A stretch of 18,585 bases of DNA, taken from NCBI GenBank assembly GCA_964481035.1, contig CAYZSE010000068.1, forward strand, positions 1 through 18,585, written 5' to 3'. Source of the DNA: JAAAPF01 sp964481035 (lineage in GTDB: Bacteria; Pseudomonadota; Alphaproteobacteria; Geminicoccales; Geminicoccaceae). Below the pieces are notes generated by a model. The model was given only the letters and a program-made list of their open reading frames with translations. It was not told the DNA's origin and searched no databases. Position 1 is the first letter of the stretch; each line of letters starts with the position of its first letter. The translations under genes and the position numbers were made by a program. Of the stretch, positions 1 through 7,133 are shown one piece after another.

Positions 1-39
1 GACCTCGAAGCGCTGTTCCGTCCGCTCGACCCGGCTTGA
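1..39 (+). CDS. C-terminal end of an unidentified gene (partial)
   Basis: The first 39 bases read in frame as twelve sense codons (DLEALFRPLDPA) followed by TGA at 37-39. The codons are GC-rich at the third position like the rest of the window, so this is plausibly the tail of a + strand gene that enters from the left and converges on the type I secretion operon. Too little is present to name a family, and a chance open frame cannot be excluded. No terminator is obvious in the roughly 100 bases between it and the stop of the next gene. Confidence 0.35.
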   Translation, partial: DLEALFRPLDPA

Positions 40-141
40 GCCCGGCGCGGCTAGCGTGCCCCTCGCGGCTCGCGAAAGGACGACGACGCTCGCCCGCCGC
101 CAGATCGAGCGCAAGAAATCTCGCCGCGCGCGATGCTGCTC

Positions 142-1410
142 TCAGGTCTCGCGCAGCCCCTTGAACCACCAGCCGGTGAGCGGCTCGGTCAGATAATTGG
201 CGAGCGTTCGCTCGCCCGTCAGGATGCGCACCTCGACCGGCGCGCCCGACACGACCCCGTCGTTATCCAGCGCGAAACGCATGGCTTCCGGCGAGAGCTC
301 CAGCCAAGCGCGGTAGAACGAGCCCTGCTCGCTGTCCGTGCGGCCGGCGTCGACGCGGACGAGCGTCGCCTTCAAACCCGCCATATAGCGGCTCGGCAGC
401 GCCGAGAAGCTGATGTCGGCGACTTGGCCGATGGCGACCCTGTCGACATCCAAGGGCGACAGGCTGGCCTGGACGAGGAACGTCTCACCATCGGGCACCA
501 GGGCGAGCGCCTCGCTGTTGGGCTCGAGCACCGCGCCGGGGCCGGTGAAGCGCAGGTCGATGACGGTGCCGTCGACCGGTGCTCGAACCGTCAGCTCGTC
601 GATGTTGCTCTCGATCGAAGCGAGCTGCGTCTCGACCTCGGCCGCCTCGGCGGCGAAGTCCGAGCGCTCGCGCTCGTAGCGGCGGAACGCCTCGGCGCGC
701 TCGTTCTCGAATTGCAGCTTGGCGTCGTTGATCTCGATCCCTGCGCGCTGTCGCTGCAGGCGGATCTCGGAGAGCTCGCTGTCGATCTCGTGGCGCTGCC
801 GCCGCATCTCCATGACGCGCATCTTCGGCGCGGCGCCACGCCGCTCCAGCTCCTCGTAGAGCGCGACCTGCTCGTCGATCTCGGCGAGCTCACGCTGCTT
901 CGCCCCCTCGACCTCGCGGAGCCCTTCGATCTCGGACCTCTTGAGCTCGATGCGCTCCAGCATGAGATCGAGGCGCTTGCTCAGCGCGCGCCGCTCGCGC
1001 TCGAGGAGACTCTGGTGCCGCGCGACCACGTGAGCTGGCGCGTCGATGTCGACGATGACCGTCTCGCGCTCCTCGATGAGGGCGTCGTAGCGGGCGACCG
1101 TCACCGCAAACTCGACGAACCGCTGGCTCAGCACATCCTGCTGCCGCCGCAGCTCCGGGCTCTCGAGCTGGAGCAGCGCATCGCCGGCCTCGACCTGGTC
1201 ACCGTCGCGAACGAGCACCTCGTGGATGCGACCGCCCGAGGCGTGGCCGATCGGCAGGCGTTTGGAGAGATGGACCAGCTCACCCTGGGCGATTGCGCCG
1301 GTCGCCAGCGGGTATTGGAGCGAGAAGAAGGTGACGCCGCCGAAGAAGAGCAGCCCCGCGAGGATCGCGATGGCGATCGGGCGGCGGAGAAATTGCCAGT
1401 AGGTGGTCAT
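142..1410 (-). CDS. HlyD-family type I secretion membrane fusion protein
   Basis: Periplasmic adaptor of a type I secretion system, expected to link the inner-membrane ABC exporter to a TolC-like outer-membrane channel. The 422-residue product has a short cytoplasmic N-terminus and one membrane segment at about 11-31. A first lipoyl half-motif lies at about 54-84 (GGRIHEVLVRDGDQVEAGD). A long charged coiled coil spans about 90-265. The second lipoyl half lies around 273-300 (LTVRAPVDGTVIDL), followed by the beta-barrel region and a C-terminus ending PLTGWWFKGLRET. Length and architecture match the PrtE/HlyD group. The ATG at 1408-1410 overlaps the stop of the upstream ABC gene by four bases, so translation is probably coupled. 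No TolC homologue is in the window. The family is clear; the exported substrate is not, although the RTX protein at the right end is a candidate. Confidence 0.93.
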   Translation of the reverse strand: MTTYWQFLRRPIAIAILAGLLFFGGVTFFSLQYPLATGAIAQGELVHLSKRLPIGHASGGRIHEVLVRDGDQVEAGDALLQLESPELRRQQDVLSQRFVEFAVTVARYDALIEERETVIVDIDAPAHVVARHQSLLERERRALSKRLDLMLERIELKRSEIEGLREVEGAKQRELAEIDEQVALYEELERRGAAPKMRVMEMRRQRHEIDSELSEIRLQRQRAGIEINDAKLQFENERAEAFRRYERERSDFAAEAAEVETQLASIESNIDELTVRAPVDGTVIDLRFTGPGAVLEPNSEALALVPDGETFLVQASLSPLDVDRVAIGQVADISFSALPSRYMAGLKATLVRVDAGRTDSEQGSFYRAWLELSPEAMRFALDNDGVVSGAPVEVRILTGERTLANYLTEPLTGWWFKGLRET

Positions 1411-3083
1411 GCCGTGGCTGCCAGTCGGGCGGGTTGCTTCAAACGCTGGATGATCTCGGCGGACGGGCCGTCGGCGGTAATCTGGCCGCCACGCATCACG
1501 ATGATCCGGCTCGCCAGCGATGCGAGGCGCAGGTCATGGACCGCCATGATCGTCAATCGACGGGTCTGCCGACGTCCGTCGAGCAGCGTCTCCAGCGCCC
1601 GTGTCCCGCTGCCGTCGAGGTGCGCGTAGGGCTCGTCGAGGATCAGCACCGGCGGCTCGCCGTAGATCGCGCGCGCAAGGGCGACCAGCTGCCGCTGACC
1701 GCCGGAAAGGGGCTGACCGTCGCCTTCGAGCGCCGTCTCGAAACCGTCCTTGAGCGCTTTGATCATGGGCGTGGCGCCGGCCGCCTCGGCGGCGGCAAAC
1801 ACCGCGTCTCGATCCGGCTCCAGGGCGAGGCGGGCGATGTTGTCGGCGATGGTGCCGGGAAACAGCGCGAGGTGCTGCGGAAGATAGCCGACCAGCGCGC
1901 CGATCTGCTCGGTCGGGTAGAGCTCGAGTGCGGCACCGCCGAGGGTAACCTCGCCGACCTGCGCCCGCCGTACGCCCGCCAGGATGTCGAGGAAGGTGGT
2001 CTTGCCGGCGCCGGACGGACCTATCACGGCCACCAACTCGCCGCCGGTGAAGGCGGCGGTGGCGTCGCGCAGGATCACCTGGTTGGGGCCGAGAAGCACC
2101 GACGCCTTGCGGGCGACCAGATCCACCTCGGGCGTCGGCAGCGGCAGGCGTGGCACATCGTCCGCACCCCTCTCCAGCAGGCCGCGGACCCGGCCCCAGG
2201 CGCGGCGACCCTCGATCAGCACGTGCATGCCGCTGATCGCCTGGTCGGCTGGAGCGAGGCAGCGACCGAGCAGGATCGACGCGGCGATCATGGCCCCCGG
2301 CCCGAGCTCGCCCTGCAGGACGAGATAGGCGCCGAGCCCCAGCACGCCCGACTGAAGCGCATAGCGCAGAAAGCGACCGAGGCCGGTGAGCTGGGCGCTC
2401 TCGTCGAGGGCCTCGGTGACCGGTGCCGTCGCCTGGGCGCGGTCGCGCGAGAGCCGCGCGAGGAGCCCGGTCTCGAGGCCCATCGCCCGCAACATGCGCC
2501 GCCCGGCGAGGAAGGTGCTCGCGCGCTGCATCAGGTTCTGCCGCAACGGCATGGTCGTCCTGCTGCCCGCCGAGGTACGCCAGGCGTTGAACAGGGTGAC
2601 GGCGACGAGGATCGTCATCGCCGCCACGCCATAGATGCCGAGCCAGGGATGAAGCATCGCCATGACGCCGAGGAAGACCAGCGCGAACGGCAGATCCATG
2701 AAGCCGAACAGCGCCGGTGTCTGGAAGCCGTCCCGGACGCGGTTCAGGTCCTCGTGCGGGCGGACGTTGTCAGCGGAGCGCGCGGCCGCCTGGAGCGCCG
2801 AATCGGAGAGGTCGTTCTCCAGCCATACCCCGAAGCGCCGCGCCGCCTGCATGCGCGACGCTTCGAGAATGCCATAGGTCACGAATGCGCCGGCGGCCAG
2901 CACGGTCAGCAGGATCAGCGTCTCGACGCTCCCCGACACCAGCACGCGGTCGTAGATCTGCAGCATGTAGAGAGGGCCCGTGAGCATCAACAGCGCGACG
3001 AGCAGGCTCAACAGGCCCAAAAAGACCATCAGCAGCCGCAGGCGCATCGTCGCCCGGCGAAGCCTTGCCTTCGGCGTAGACAT
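1407..3083 (-). CDS. Type I secretion permease/ATPase (PrtD-type ABC exporter)
   Basis: Inner-membrane ABC transporter that energises one-step export of a protein, typically an RTX protein. Of 558 residues, about 10-290 form the membrane domain, which includes the family hallmark around 34-55 (LTGPLYMLQIYDRVL then SGSVETL). The nucleotide-binding domain follows, with Walker A GPSGAGKT (355-362), Q-loop LPQHL (about 401-405), signature LSGGQRQ (459-465), Walker B ending LILDEP (about 480-485) and the H-loop VHDL (His516). All ATPase residues are present. There is no N-terminal C39 peptidase domain, so it is not a bacteriocin exporter. The ATG at 3081-3083 has a good GGAGAG ribosome site (complement of 3091-3096) seven bases upstream. 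It is first in a two-gene operon with the membrane fusion protein and is divergent from the SapC gene. Confidence 0.94.
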   Translation of the reverse strand: MSTPKARLRRATMRLRLLMVFLGLLSLLVALLMLTGPLYMLQIYDRVLVSGSVETLILLTVLAAGAFVTYGILEASRMQAARRFGVWLENDLSDSALQAAARSADNVRPHEDLNRVRDGFQTPALFGFMDLPFALVFLGVMAMLHPWLGIYGVAAMTILVAVTLFNAWRTSAGSRTTMPLRQNLMQRASTFLAGRRMLRAMGLETGLLARLSRDRAQATAPVTEALDESAQLTGLGRFLRYALQSGVLGLGAYLVLQGELGPGAMIAASILLGRCLAPADQAISGMHVLIEGRRAWGRVRGLLERGADDVPRLPLPTPEVDLVARKASVLLGPNQVILRDATAAFTGGELVAVIGPSGAGKTTFLDILAGVRRAQVGEVTLGGAALELYPTEQIGALVGYLPQHLALFPGTIADNIARLALEPDRDAVFAAAEAAGATPMIKALKDGFETALEGDGQPLSGGQRQLVALARAIYGEPPVLILDEPYAHLDGSGTRALETLLDGRRQTRRLTIMAVHDLRLASLASRIIVMRGGQITADGPSAEIIQRLKQPARLAATA

Positions 3084-3167
3084 TCAAAGGCTCTCCCGCA
3101 TGGGGGCGTCGTTTCGACCGCTCGCCATAAACCGCCGCAGCGCCGGTTGCGGCAACTTGCGGACCCC

Positions 3168-3189
3168 GTGACGGTGCGGCAAACGTCAC
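3168..3189. promoter_or_regulatory. Inverted repeat in the type I secretion/sapC divergent promoter
   Basis: GTGACG (3168-3173) is repeated in inverted form as CGTCAC (3184-3189) with a 10-base spacer, in the 132-base gap between the divergent secretion operon and the SapC gene. A second small palindrome, GTTGC-G-GCAAC, sits at 3156-3166. The spacing puts both half-sites on nearby helical faces, as for a dimeric regulator. I do not recognise the binding protein, and six-base arms can arise by chance in GC-rich DNA. The ribosome site of the SapC gene (AGGAG, 3204-3208) lies just downstream. Confidence 0.35.
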
Positions 3190-3215
3190 CTCAGACAACG
3201 CGCAGGAGCACCGCC

Positions 3216-4010
3216 ATGGCACCCCAGCTTTTGTTCTACGAACGCGCGGTCCCGATTTCCAGCGAAACGCACAGGGACGTGTCGATCGAGGGTCCGGCCC
3301 ACTACGGTTTCGCCAATGCCATCAACGCCGTGCCGCTGACAACGCCGGAGATCGCCGTTGCAGCAGCGGAGTATGCGGTGGTGTTCGTTGGCCAGGGTGA
3401 CGACGTCGTGCCGGCCGTTGTCCTCGGGGTGCGCGACGGCCAGAATCTCTTCGTCGATGGCGCGGGGCGTTGGCAGGCGAACTATGTGCCGGCCTTCATC
3501 CGCCGCTACCCGTTCGTCTTCGCGACCGGTGGCGCGCAGGGCGGCGCGGAAGCCGAAAAGCGGTTGTTGCTGTGCCTCGACGAGGCGTCGGCGATGGTCA
3601 ATCGCGACGGCCGCGGCGAACGGTTGTTCGACAGCACGGGAACGAGGACCGCCTACCTCGACAACGTTCTCCAGTTCATGCAGCGTTTCCAGGCGGCTTT
3701 CGCTGCCTCGCAGCAAATGGCGAGGCGGTTGAACTCCCTCGAACTGCTGCAGCCGGTACAGGTGCAGCTGCGCGGGCCCGGCGGCGAACTGCAGCTCCGC
3801 GGCTTCATGACGGTCGACCGGCAGAGGCTGAAGGCTCTTCAGCCGGAGACCGTCCGGGAGCTATTCGCGTCCGATGCGCTGGAGGGCATCTATCTGCATC
3901 TCGCCTCGCTCAGAAACCTGCAACGATTGGGCGAGCGGTCGCTCGCGACGAAAAGTGATGCCCAAGCGCCCGACAACGGGTTGAACGAAGGCGACATCCT
4001 GCTGGATTGA
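3216..4010 (+). CDS. SapC family protein
   Basis: A 264-residue protein of the SapC family (PF07277), named after a gene in the Campylobacter surface-layer region; its biochemical role is not established. Visible family signs are the N-terminal FYERAVPIS stretch, the GFANAINAVPLTTPE segment at about 31-45, and the signature YVPAFIRRYPFVF at 90-102. A long amphipathic helical stretch follows at about 145-180. There is no signal peptide or membrane segment, so it is predicted cytoplasmic. The start at 3216 is chosen because AGGAG lies seven bases upstream and the SapC homology begins right there; the open frame extends far upstream only as a shadow of the ABC gene. It is divergent from a type I secretion operon, which would fit a role with a secreted surface protein, but that link is inference. 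Confidence 0.88.
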   Translation: MAPQLLFYERAVPISSETHRDVSIEGPAHYGFANAINAVPLTTPEIAVAAAEYAVVFVGQGDDVVPAVVLGVRDGQNLFVDGAGRWQANYVPAFIRRYPFVFATGGAQGGAEAEKRLLLCLDEASAMVNRDGRGERLFDSTGTRTAYLDNVLQFMQRFQAAFAASQQMARRLNSLELLQPVQVQLRGPGGELQLRGFMTVDRQRLKALQPETVRELFASDALEGIYLHLASLRNLQRLGERSLATKSDAQAPDNGLNEGDILLD

Positions 4011-4027
4011 CCGTGCAGCCCGGCTCT

Positions 4028-5245
4028 TCATCCCGGTAACGGACGCATTCGCGCCGGAAGATCGCCCAGCGTGCCCATGGCGTGGCGCATGAAGAACCGC
4101 TTGGCCACCGGCAGCCGGTCGACCAACGCGAAGCCGAGATTGCGGGCGAAACGCAGCGGCGTGATGTCGTTGGCGAACAGTCCGTTGATCCCGTCGGTCA
4201 CCGCCACCAGCATCGTGGTGTCGACCCGGCGCCAGCGCTCGTAGCGGGCGAGCAGCTCCGGCGTTGCGATGTCGAGCCCCAGACCGTGCGCGTCCGCGAC
4301 GAGCTCGGCGAGCGCCGCGGCGTCCCGCAGCGCCAGGTTCCAGCCCTGGCCGGCGATCGGATGGATGCCGTGTGCCGCATCGCCGACGAGCGCCGCGCGC
4401 CGCGCCGTGAACCGATCGGGCCGAGCGAGGACCAGCGGGAAGGTGCGCACCGGGCTCGCCAGCTCGATCGCGCCGAGGCGCTCGCCGACGCGGTCGGCAA
4501 CCTCGGCGACGAACGCGTCGGCGGGCAGGACCGCGACCTCTTTCGCCAACGCGTCTTCGAGCGCCCAGACGATCGAGGAGCGCCGGCCGCGCATCGGCAG
4601 CACGGCGAAGGGACCGTCGGGAAAGAAGTGCTCGGTGGCGAGCCCGTGATGCGGCGTGGCGTGCTCGAGGCTCGCGACGATCCCGGTCTGGCCGTACGGT
4701 TTGATGTGCGCCCGGATGCCGAGACGATCGCGCAGCTTCGAGAACTTGCCGTCGGCGGCGACCAGCAGCTTGGCGCGTAGCCGGCGGCCGTCGGCGCAGG
4801 AGAGGTCGACACCGTGCGCGTCGCTGACGACGTCGCTATAGCTCGCGGGCATCCACACGTCGACGGTCTGGAACTCGCGGGCGCGCGTCAAAAGGGCCTC
4901 GAGAATGACCGTGTTCTCGACGATCCAGCCCAAAGGGGCGTCGCCGACGTCGCGATGGTCGTAGTGCACGGTGAAAGGGGAACGTGCCTCGCGTACCTCG
5001 ATGTCCAAGATAGGCTGTCCCTGCTCCCGCATGGCAGGAAAGGCCCCGATGGCGTCGAGGAAGCGGGCCGAGCCGAGGGCTATGGCCGTCACTCGCGGAT
5101 CGGCGTTACGCGAGGGTGCCGTGTCGGCGGCGAGGCGGTCGATGACCACGGTGTCGATGCCGTCGGCCCCGAGCGCGCACGCCAAGGCGAGACCGGTCAT
5201 ACCGCCACCGATAATGGCGACGTCGCAGTGTCGAGTCGGTGTCAT
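4028..5245 (-). CDS. UbiH/UbiF/COQ6-type FAD-dependent hydroxylase (ubiquinone biosynthesis)
   Basis: A flavin monooxygenase that probably hydroxylates the ring of a polyprenyl-phenol intermediate in ubiquinone synthesis, using FAD, NAD(P)H and O2. The 405-residue product begins with the dinucleotide-binding fold (DVAIIGGGMTGLALA, about 8-22). It has the DG motif (LVAADGKFSKLRDRLGI, about 161-177) and the second FAD motif (ALVGDAAHGIHPIAGQGWN, 285-303), which is diagnostic for the UbiH/COQ6 family. Which ring position it attacks (UbiH, UbiF, UbiI or alphaproteobacterial UbiL) cannot be decided by eye. The ATG at 5243-5245 is chosen because the fold begins seven residues later; an in-frame ATG nine bases upstream (5252-5254) is equally possible and neither has a clear ribosome site. 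It ends 17 bases from the convergent SapC gene. Confidence 0.9.
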   Translation of the reverse strand: MTPTRHCDVAIIGGGMTGLALACALGADGIDTVVIDRLAADTAPSRNADPRVTAIALGSARFLDAIGAFPAMREQGQPILDIEVREARSPFTVHYDHRDVGDAPLGWIVENTVILEALLTRAREFQTVDVWMPASYSDVVSDAHGVDLSCADGRRLRAKLLVAADGKFSKLRDRLGIRAHIKPYGQTGIVASLEHATPHHGLATEHFFPDGPFAVLPMRGRRSSIVWALEDALAKEVAVLPADAFVAEVADRVGERLGAIELASPVRTFPLVLARPDRFTARRAALVGDAAHGIHPIAGQGWNLALRDAAALAELVADAHGLGLDIATPELLARYERWRRVDTTMLVAVTDGINGLFANDITPLRFARNLGFALVDRLPVAKRFFMRHAMGTLGDLPARMRPLPG

Positions 5246-5388
5246 GGGCGGCATGTGCGCCGTGTGCGCGGTGTGGCCTACCGGGCCAATCGTCGCGGCC
5301 GGCAGCGCTGTCCAGAAAATGGGCATTCGCTGCGAAAATGTGCGGTGCTGCGGCGCATCTCTGCCTGCAAACAGGGCAGCCGTTCTCC

Positions 5389-5407
5389 TTGGCATACGCC
5401 TTGCTGC
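5389..5407 (+). promoter_or_regulatory. Sigma-54 (-24/-12) promoter of the ammonium transporter gene
   Basis: TTGGCATACGCCTTGCTGC contains a -24 element TGGCA and a -12 element TTGCT. The invariant GG (5391-5392) and GC (5403-5404) are separated by exactly 10 bases, as required for RpoN. The predicted transcription start is near 5416, giving a leader of about 94 bases. Sigma-54 plus NtrC control is well established for amt/glnK genes under nitrogen limitation, so position and target agree. A small inverted repeat, CTGCC-N9-GGCAG at 5361-5379, lies just upstream. I did not find a convincing NtrC consensus pair, so the activator is inferred. Confidence 0.72.
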
Positions 5408-5509
5408 GTTGCGTGCCATAGGCCGGTCGGTCGGCGCCGCGCGCCCTGCCGGCCGCCGGACATTTCGGGGTGTCTCGTGGGACGACCGATGCAGCAGTTG
5501 GAGAACGAC

Positions 5510-6862
5510 ATGCAATCCATCAACCGCGTGCTGCCGATGGTCGGCGCCGCCGGAGCTCTGGCCCTGGCGGCTGCGCCAGCGGTGGCACAGACGACCGACG
5601 GCGGGCTGTCGCCGGAGGCGATCCAGGCCGTCATCGACGTCTACAACGCCGATATCCAGTACATCTTCAACACGCTGCTCTTCCTGATCGGCGGCTTCCT
5701 GGTGATGTGGATGGCGGCGGGCTTCGCCATGCTCGAGGCCGGCCTGGTCCGTAAGAAGAGCGTCGGGGTGCAATGCCTCAAGAACATCACGCTCTATTCC
5801 GTCGCCGGGCTGATGTATTGGGTGGTCGGCTACAATCTGATGTACGACGGGGTCGACGGCGGCTATTTCGGCACCTTCGCGCCGTGGAGCGCCGGCGCGC
5901 CGACGGCCGCGGACGGCTACTCGCTCGCCTCGGACTGGTTCTTCCAGATGGTGTTCGTCGCGACGGCGGCGTCGATCGTCTCGGGCACCATGGCCGAGCG
6001 CGTCAAGGTCGTTCCGTTCCTGCTCTTCGTGGTCGTGCTGACCGGCTTCATGTACCCGATCACGGGCTCCTGGCAGTGGGGTGGCGGCTGGCTTTCGGAG
6101 ATGGGCTTCTCGGATTTCGCCGGCTCGACCATCGTGCACTCGGTCGGCGGCTGGGCGGCGCTCGCCGGTGCGCTGATCCTCGGCGCCCGCAGCGGTCGGT
6201 TCACGCCGGACGGTCGGGCGGTCCCGATGCCCGGCTCGTCGCTACCGCTCGCGACCCTCGGCACCTTCATTCTCTGGCTCGGCTGGTTCGGCTTCAACGG
6301 CGCGTCGCAGCTGGCGCTAGGGACGATCGAGGACGCCAACGCTGTCGCCCAGATCTTCATGAACACCAACCTGGCGGCGGCCGGCGGCGTCGTCGCGGCG
6401 ATGTTCACCTGCCTCGCCATCTACCGCAAGATCGACCTGTCGCTGGTGCTCAACGGGGCGATCGGCGGCCTCGTCTCGATCACCGCCGAGCCGCTGACGC
6501 CCGCGCCGCTGGAAGCGATCCTGATCGGCGGTGTCGGTGGCGTGCTGATCGTCGTCACCGTGCCGATGCTCGACAAGCTCAAGATCGACGACGTGGTCGG
6601 CGCCATCCCGGCACACTTGGTCTGCGGCATCTGGGGCACGATCATCGTCCCCTTCACCAACGACGGCACCAGCTACGCGACGCAGGCGATCGGCATTGCG
6701 GCGTTCGGCGCCTTCACCTTCGTCGTGAGCCTCGTCGTCTGGACCATCCTCAAGGCCGTGGTCGGCATCCGGATCAGCGAGGAGGACGAGGACGCCGGCA
6801 TCGACCAGGTGGAGCTCGGCATCGACGCCTATCCCGAGTTCGGGCGGACGATGGCCTACTGA
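5510..6862 (+). CDS. amt: Ammonium transporter (Amt family)
   Basis: Inner-membrane channel that takes up ammonium. The 450-residue product starts with a cleavable signal peptide (about 1-26, ending APAVA before QTT), as in many proteobacterial Amt proteins, and is followed by about eleven membrane helices. Pore residues are visible: Asp202 and His210 in SDFAGSTIVH and His369 in IPAHLVCGIWG form the Asp and twin-His set of the family, and GFNGAS is near 261-266. The C-terminal tail (EDEDAGIDQVELGIDAYPEFG, split around 425-445) is the conserved cytoplasmic tail that in other Amt proteins contacts PII. The ATG at 5510 is preferred because GGAG (5500-5503) sits six bases upstream; an ATG at 5489 in frame lacks this. 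A sigma-54 promoter precedes it. No glnK is adjacent, although amt is usually paired with one. Confidence 0.96.
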   Translation: MQSINRVLPMVGAAGALALAAAPAVAQTTDGGLSPEAIQAVIDVYNADIQYIFNTLLFLIGGFLVMWMAAGFAMLEAGLVRKKSVGVQCLKNITLYSVAGLMYWVVGYNLMYDGVDGGYFGTFAPWSAGAPTAADGYSLASDWFFQMVFVATAASIVSGTMAERVKVVPFLLFVVVLTGFMYPITGSWQWGGGWLSEMGFSDFAGSTIVHSVGGWAALAGALILGARSGRFTPDGRAVPMPGSSLPLATLGTFILWLGWFGFNGASQLALGTIEDANAVAQIFMNTNLAAAGGVVAAMFTCLAIYRKIDLSLVLNGAIGGLVSITAEPLTPAPLEAILIGGVGGVLIVVTVPMLDKLKIDDVVGAIPAHLVCGIWGTIIVPFTNDGTSYATQAIGIAAFGAFTFVVSLVVWTILKAVVGIRISEEDEDAGIDQVELGIDAYPEFGRTMAY

Positions 6863-6890
6863 CTTTTCGGCCCACGATCGCCTTGCGGCG

Positions 6891-6917
6891 AGGGCCCGGC
6901 TTCGGCCGGGCCCTTTT
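6891..6917 (+). terminator. Rho-independent terminator after the ammonium transporter gene
   Basis: GGGCCCGGC (6892-6900), loop TTCG (6901-6904), GCCGGGCCC (6905-6913), then TTTT (6914-6917). The stem is a perfect nine base pairs (ten with A6891-T6914) closed by C(UUCG)G, the extra-stable tetraloop. It lies 29 bases past the amt stop and should insulate the downstream rpfF-like gene from nitrogen-controlled read-through. Confidence 0.93.
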
Positions 6918-7069
6918 CGATTCCAACGCCGGGTATTGCCGCCCGACGCTTCGCATGACCGCCGCCGAAACGCCTAAAATTCATCACGCTGTTCTTGTGC
7001 TTTTTGTCGAAATAAAATACAAGTCTAACTTAAGTAAAGCGAGCTTCACCTACGAAACTTCTTGTTAAC

Positions 7070-7085
7070 TGTGATTCCTATCACT
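7070..7085. promoter_or_regulatory. CRP/Clp-FNR superfamily palindrome upstream of the rpfF-like gene
   Basis: TGTGA-TTCCTA-TCACT at 7070-7085 matches the CRP/Clp consensus TGTGA-N6-TCACA at 9 of 10 fixed positions, and it can also be read as the perfect repeat GTGAT-TCCT-ATCAC. Its centre (about 7077.5) is 56 bases before the chosen start codon. It sits at the end of an AT-rich block (about 6976-7075) that stands out from the GC-rich surroundings and probably holds the promoter. I could not fix a confident -35/-10 pair, so activation versus repression is open. In Xanthomonas the CRP-like protein Clp is a c-di-GMP-responsive part of the DSF circuit. Confidence 0.6.
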
Positions 7086-7133
7086 AGCTTCAACTTGAGA
7101 AGGACGTGGCGCTATCGACGCAGAGGCAAAAAC

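Noticed and set aside
133..1629. Long + strand open frame opposite the HlyD gene
   Set aside because: It mirrors the third-position GC bias of the minus strand gene, has no recognisable domain and includes part of the ABC gene's complement. The minus strand product has clear family motifs.
1434..3215. Upstream extension of the SapC frame through the ABC gene complement
   Set aside because: The extension is rich in Arg, Gln and His, antisense to an intact ABC gene, and SapC homology begins at 3216 with a good ribosome site.
5246..6139. N-terminal extension of the UbiH-type gene over the amt gene
   Set aside because: It is antisense to the real amt coding region and has low-complexity shadow composition; the FAD fold begins at the chosen start.
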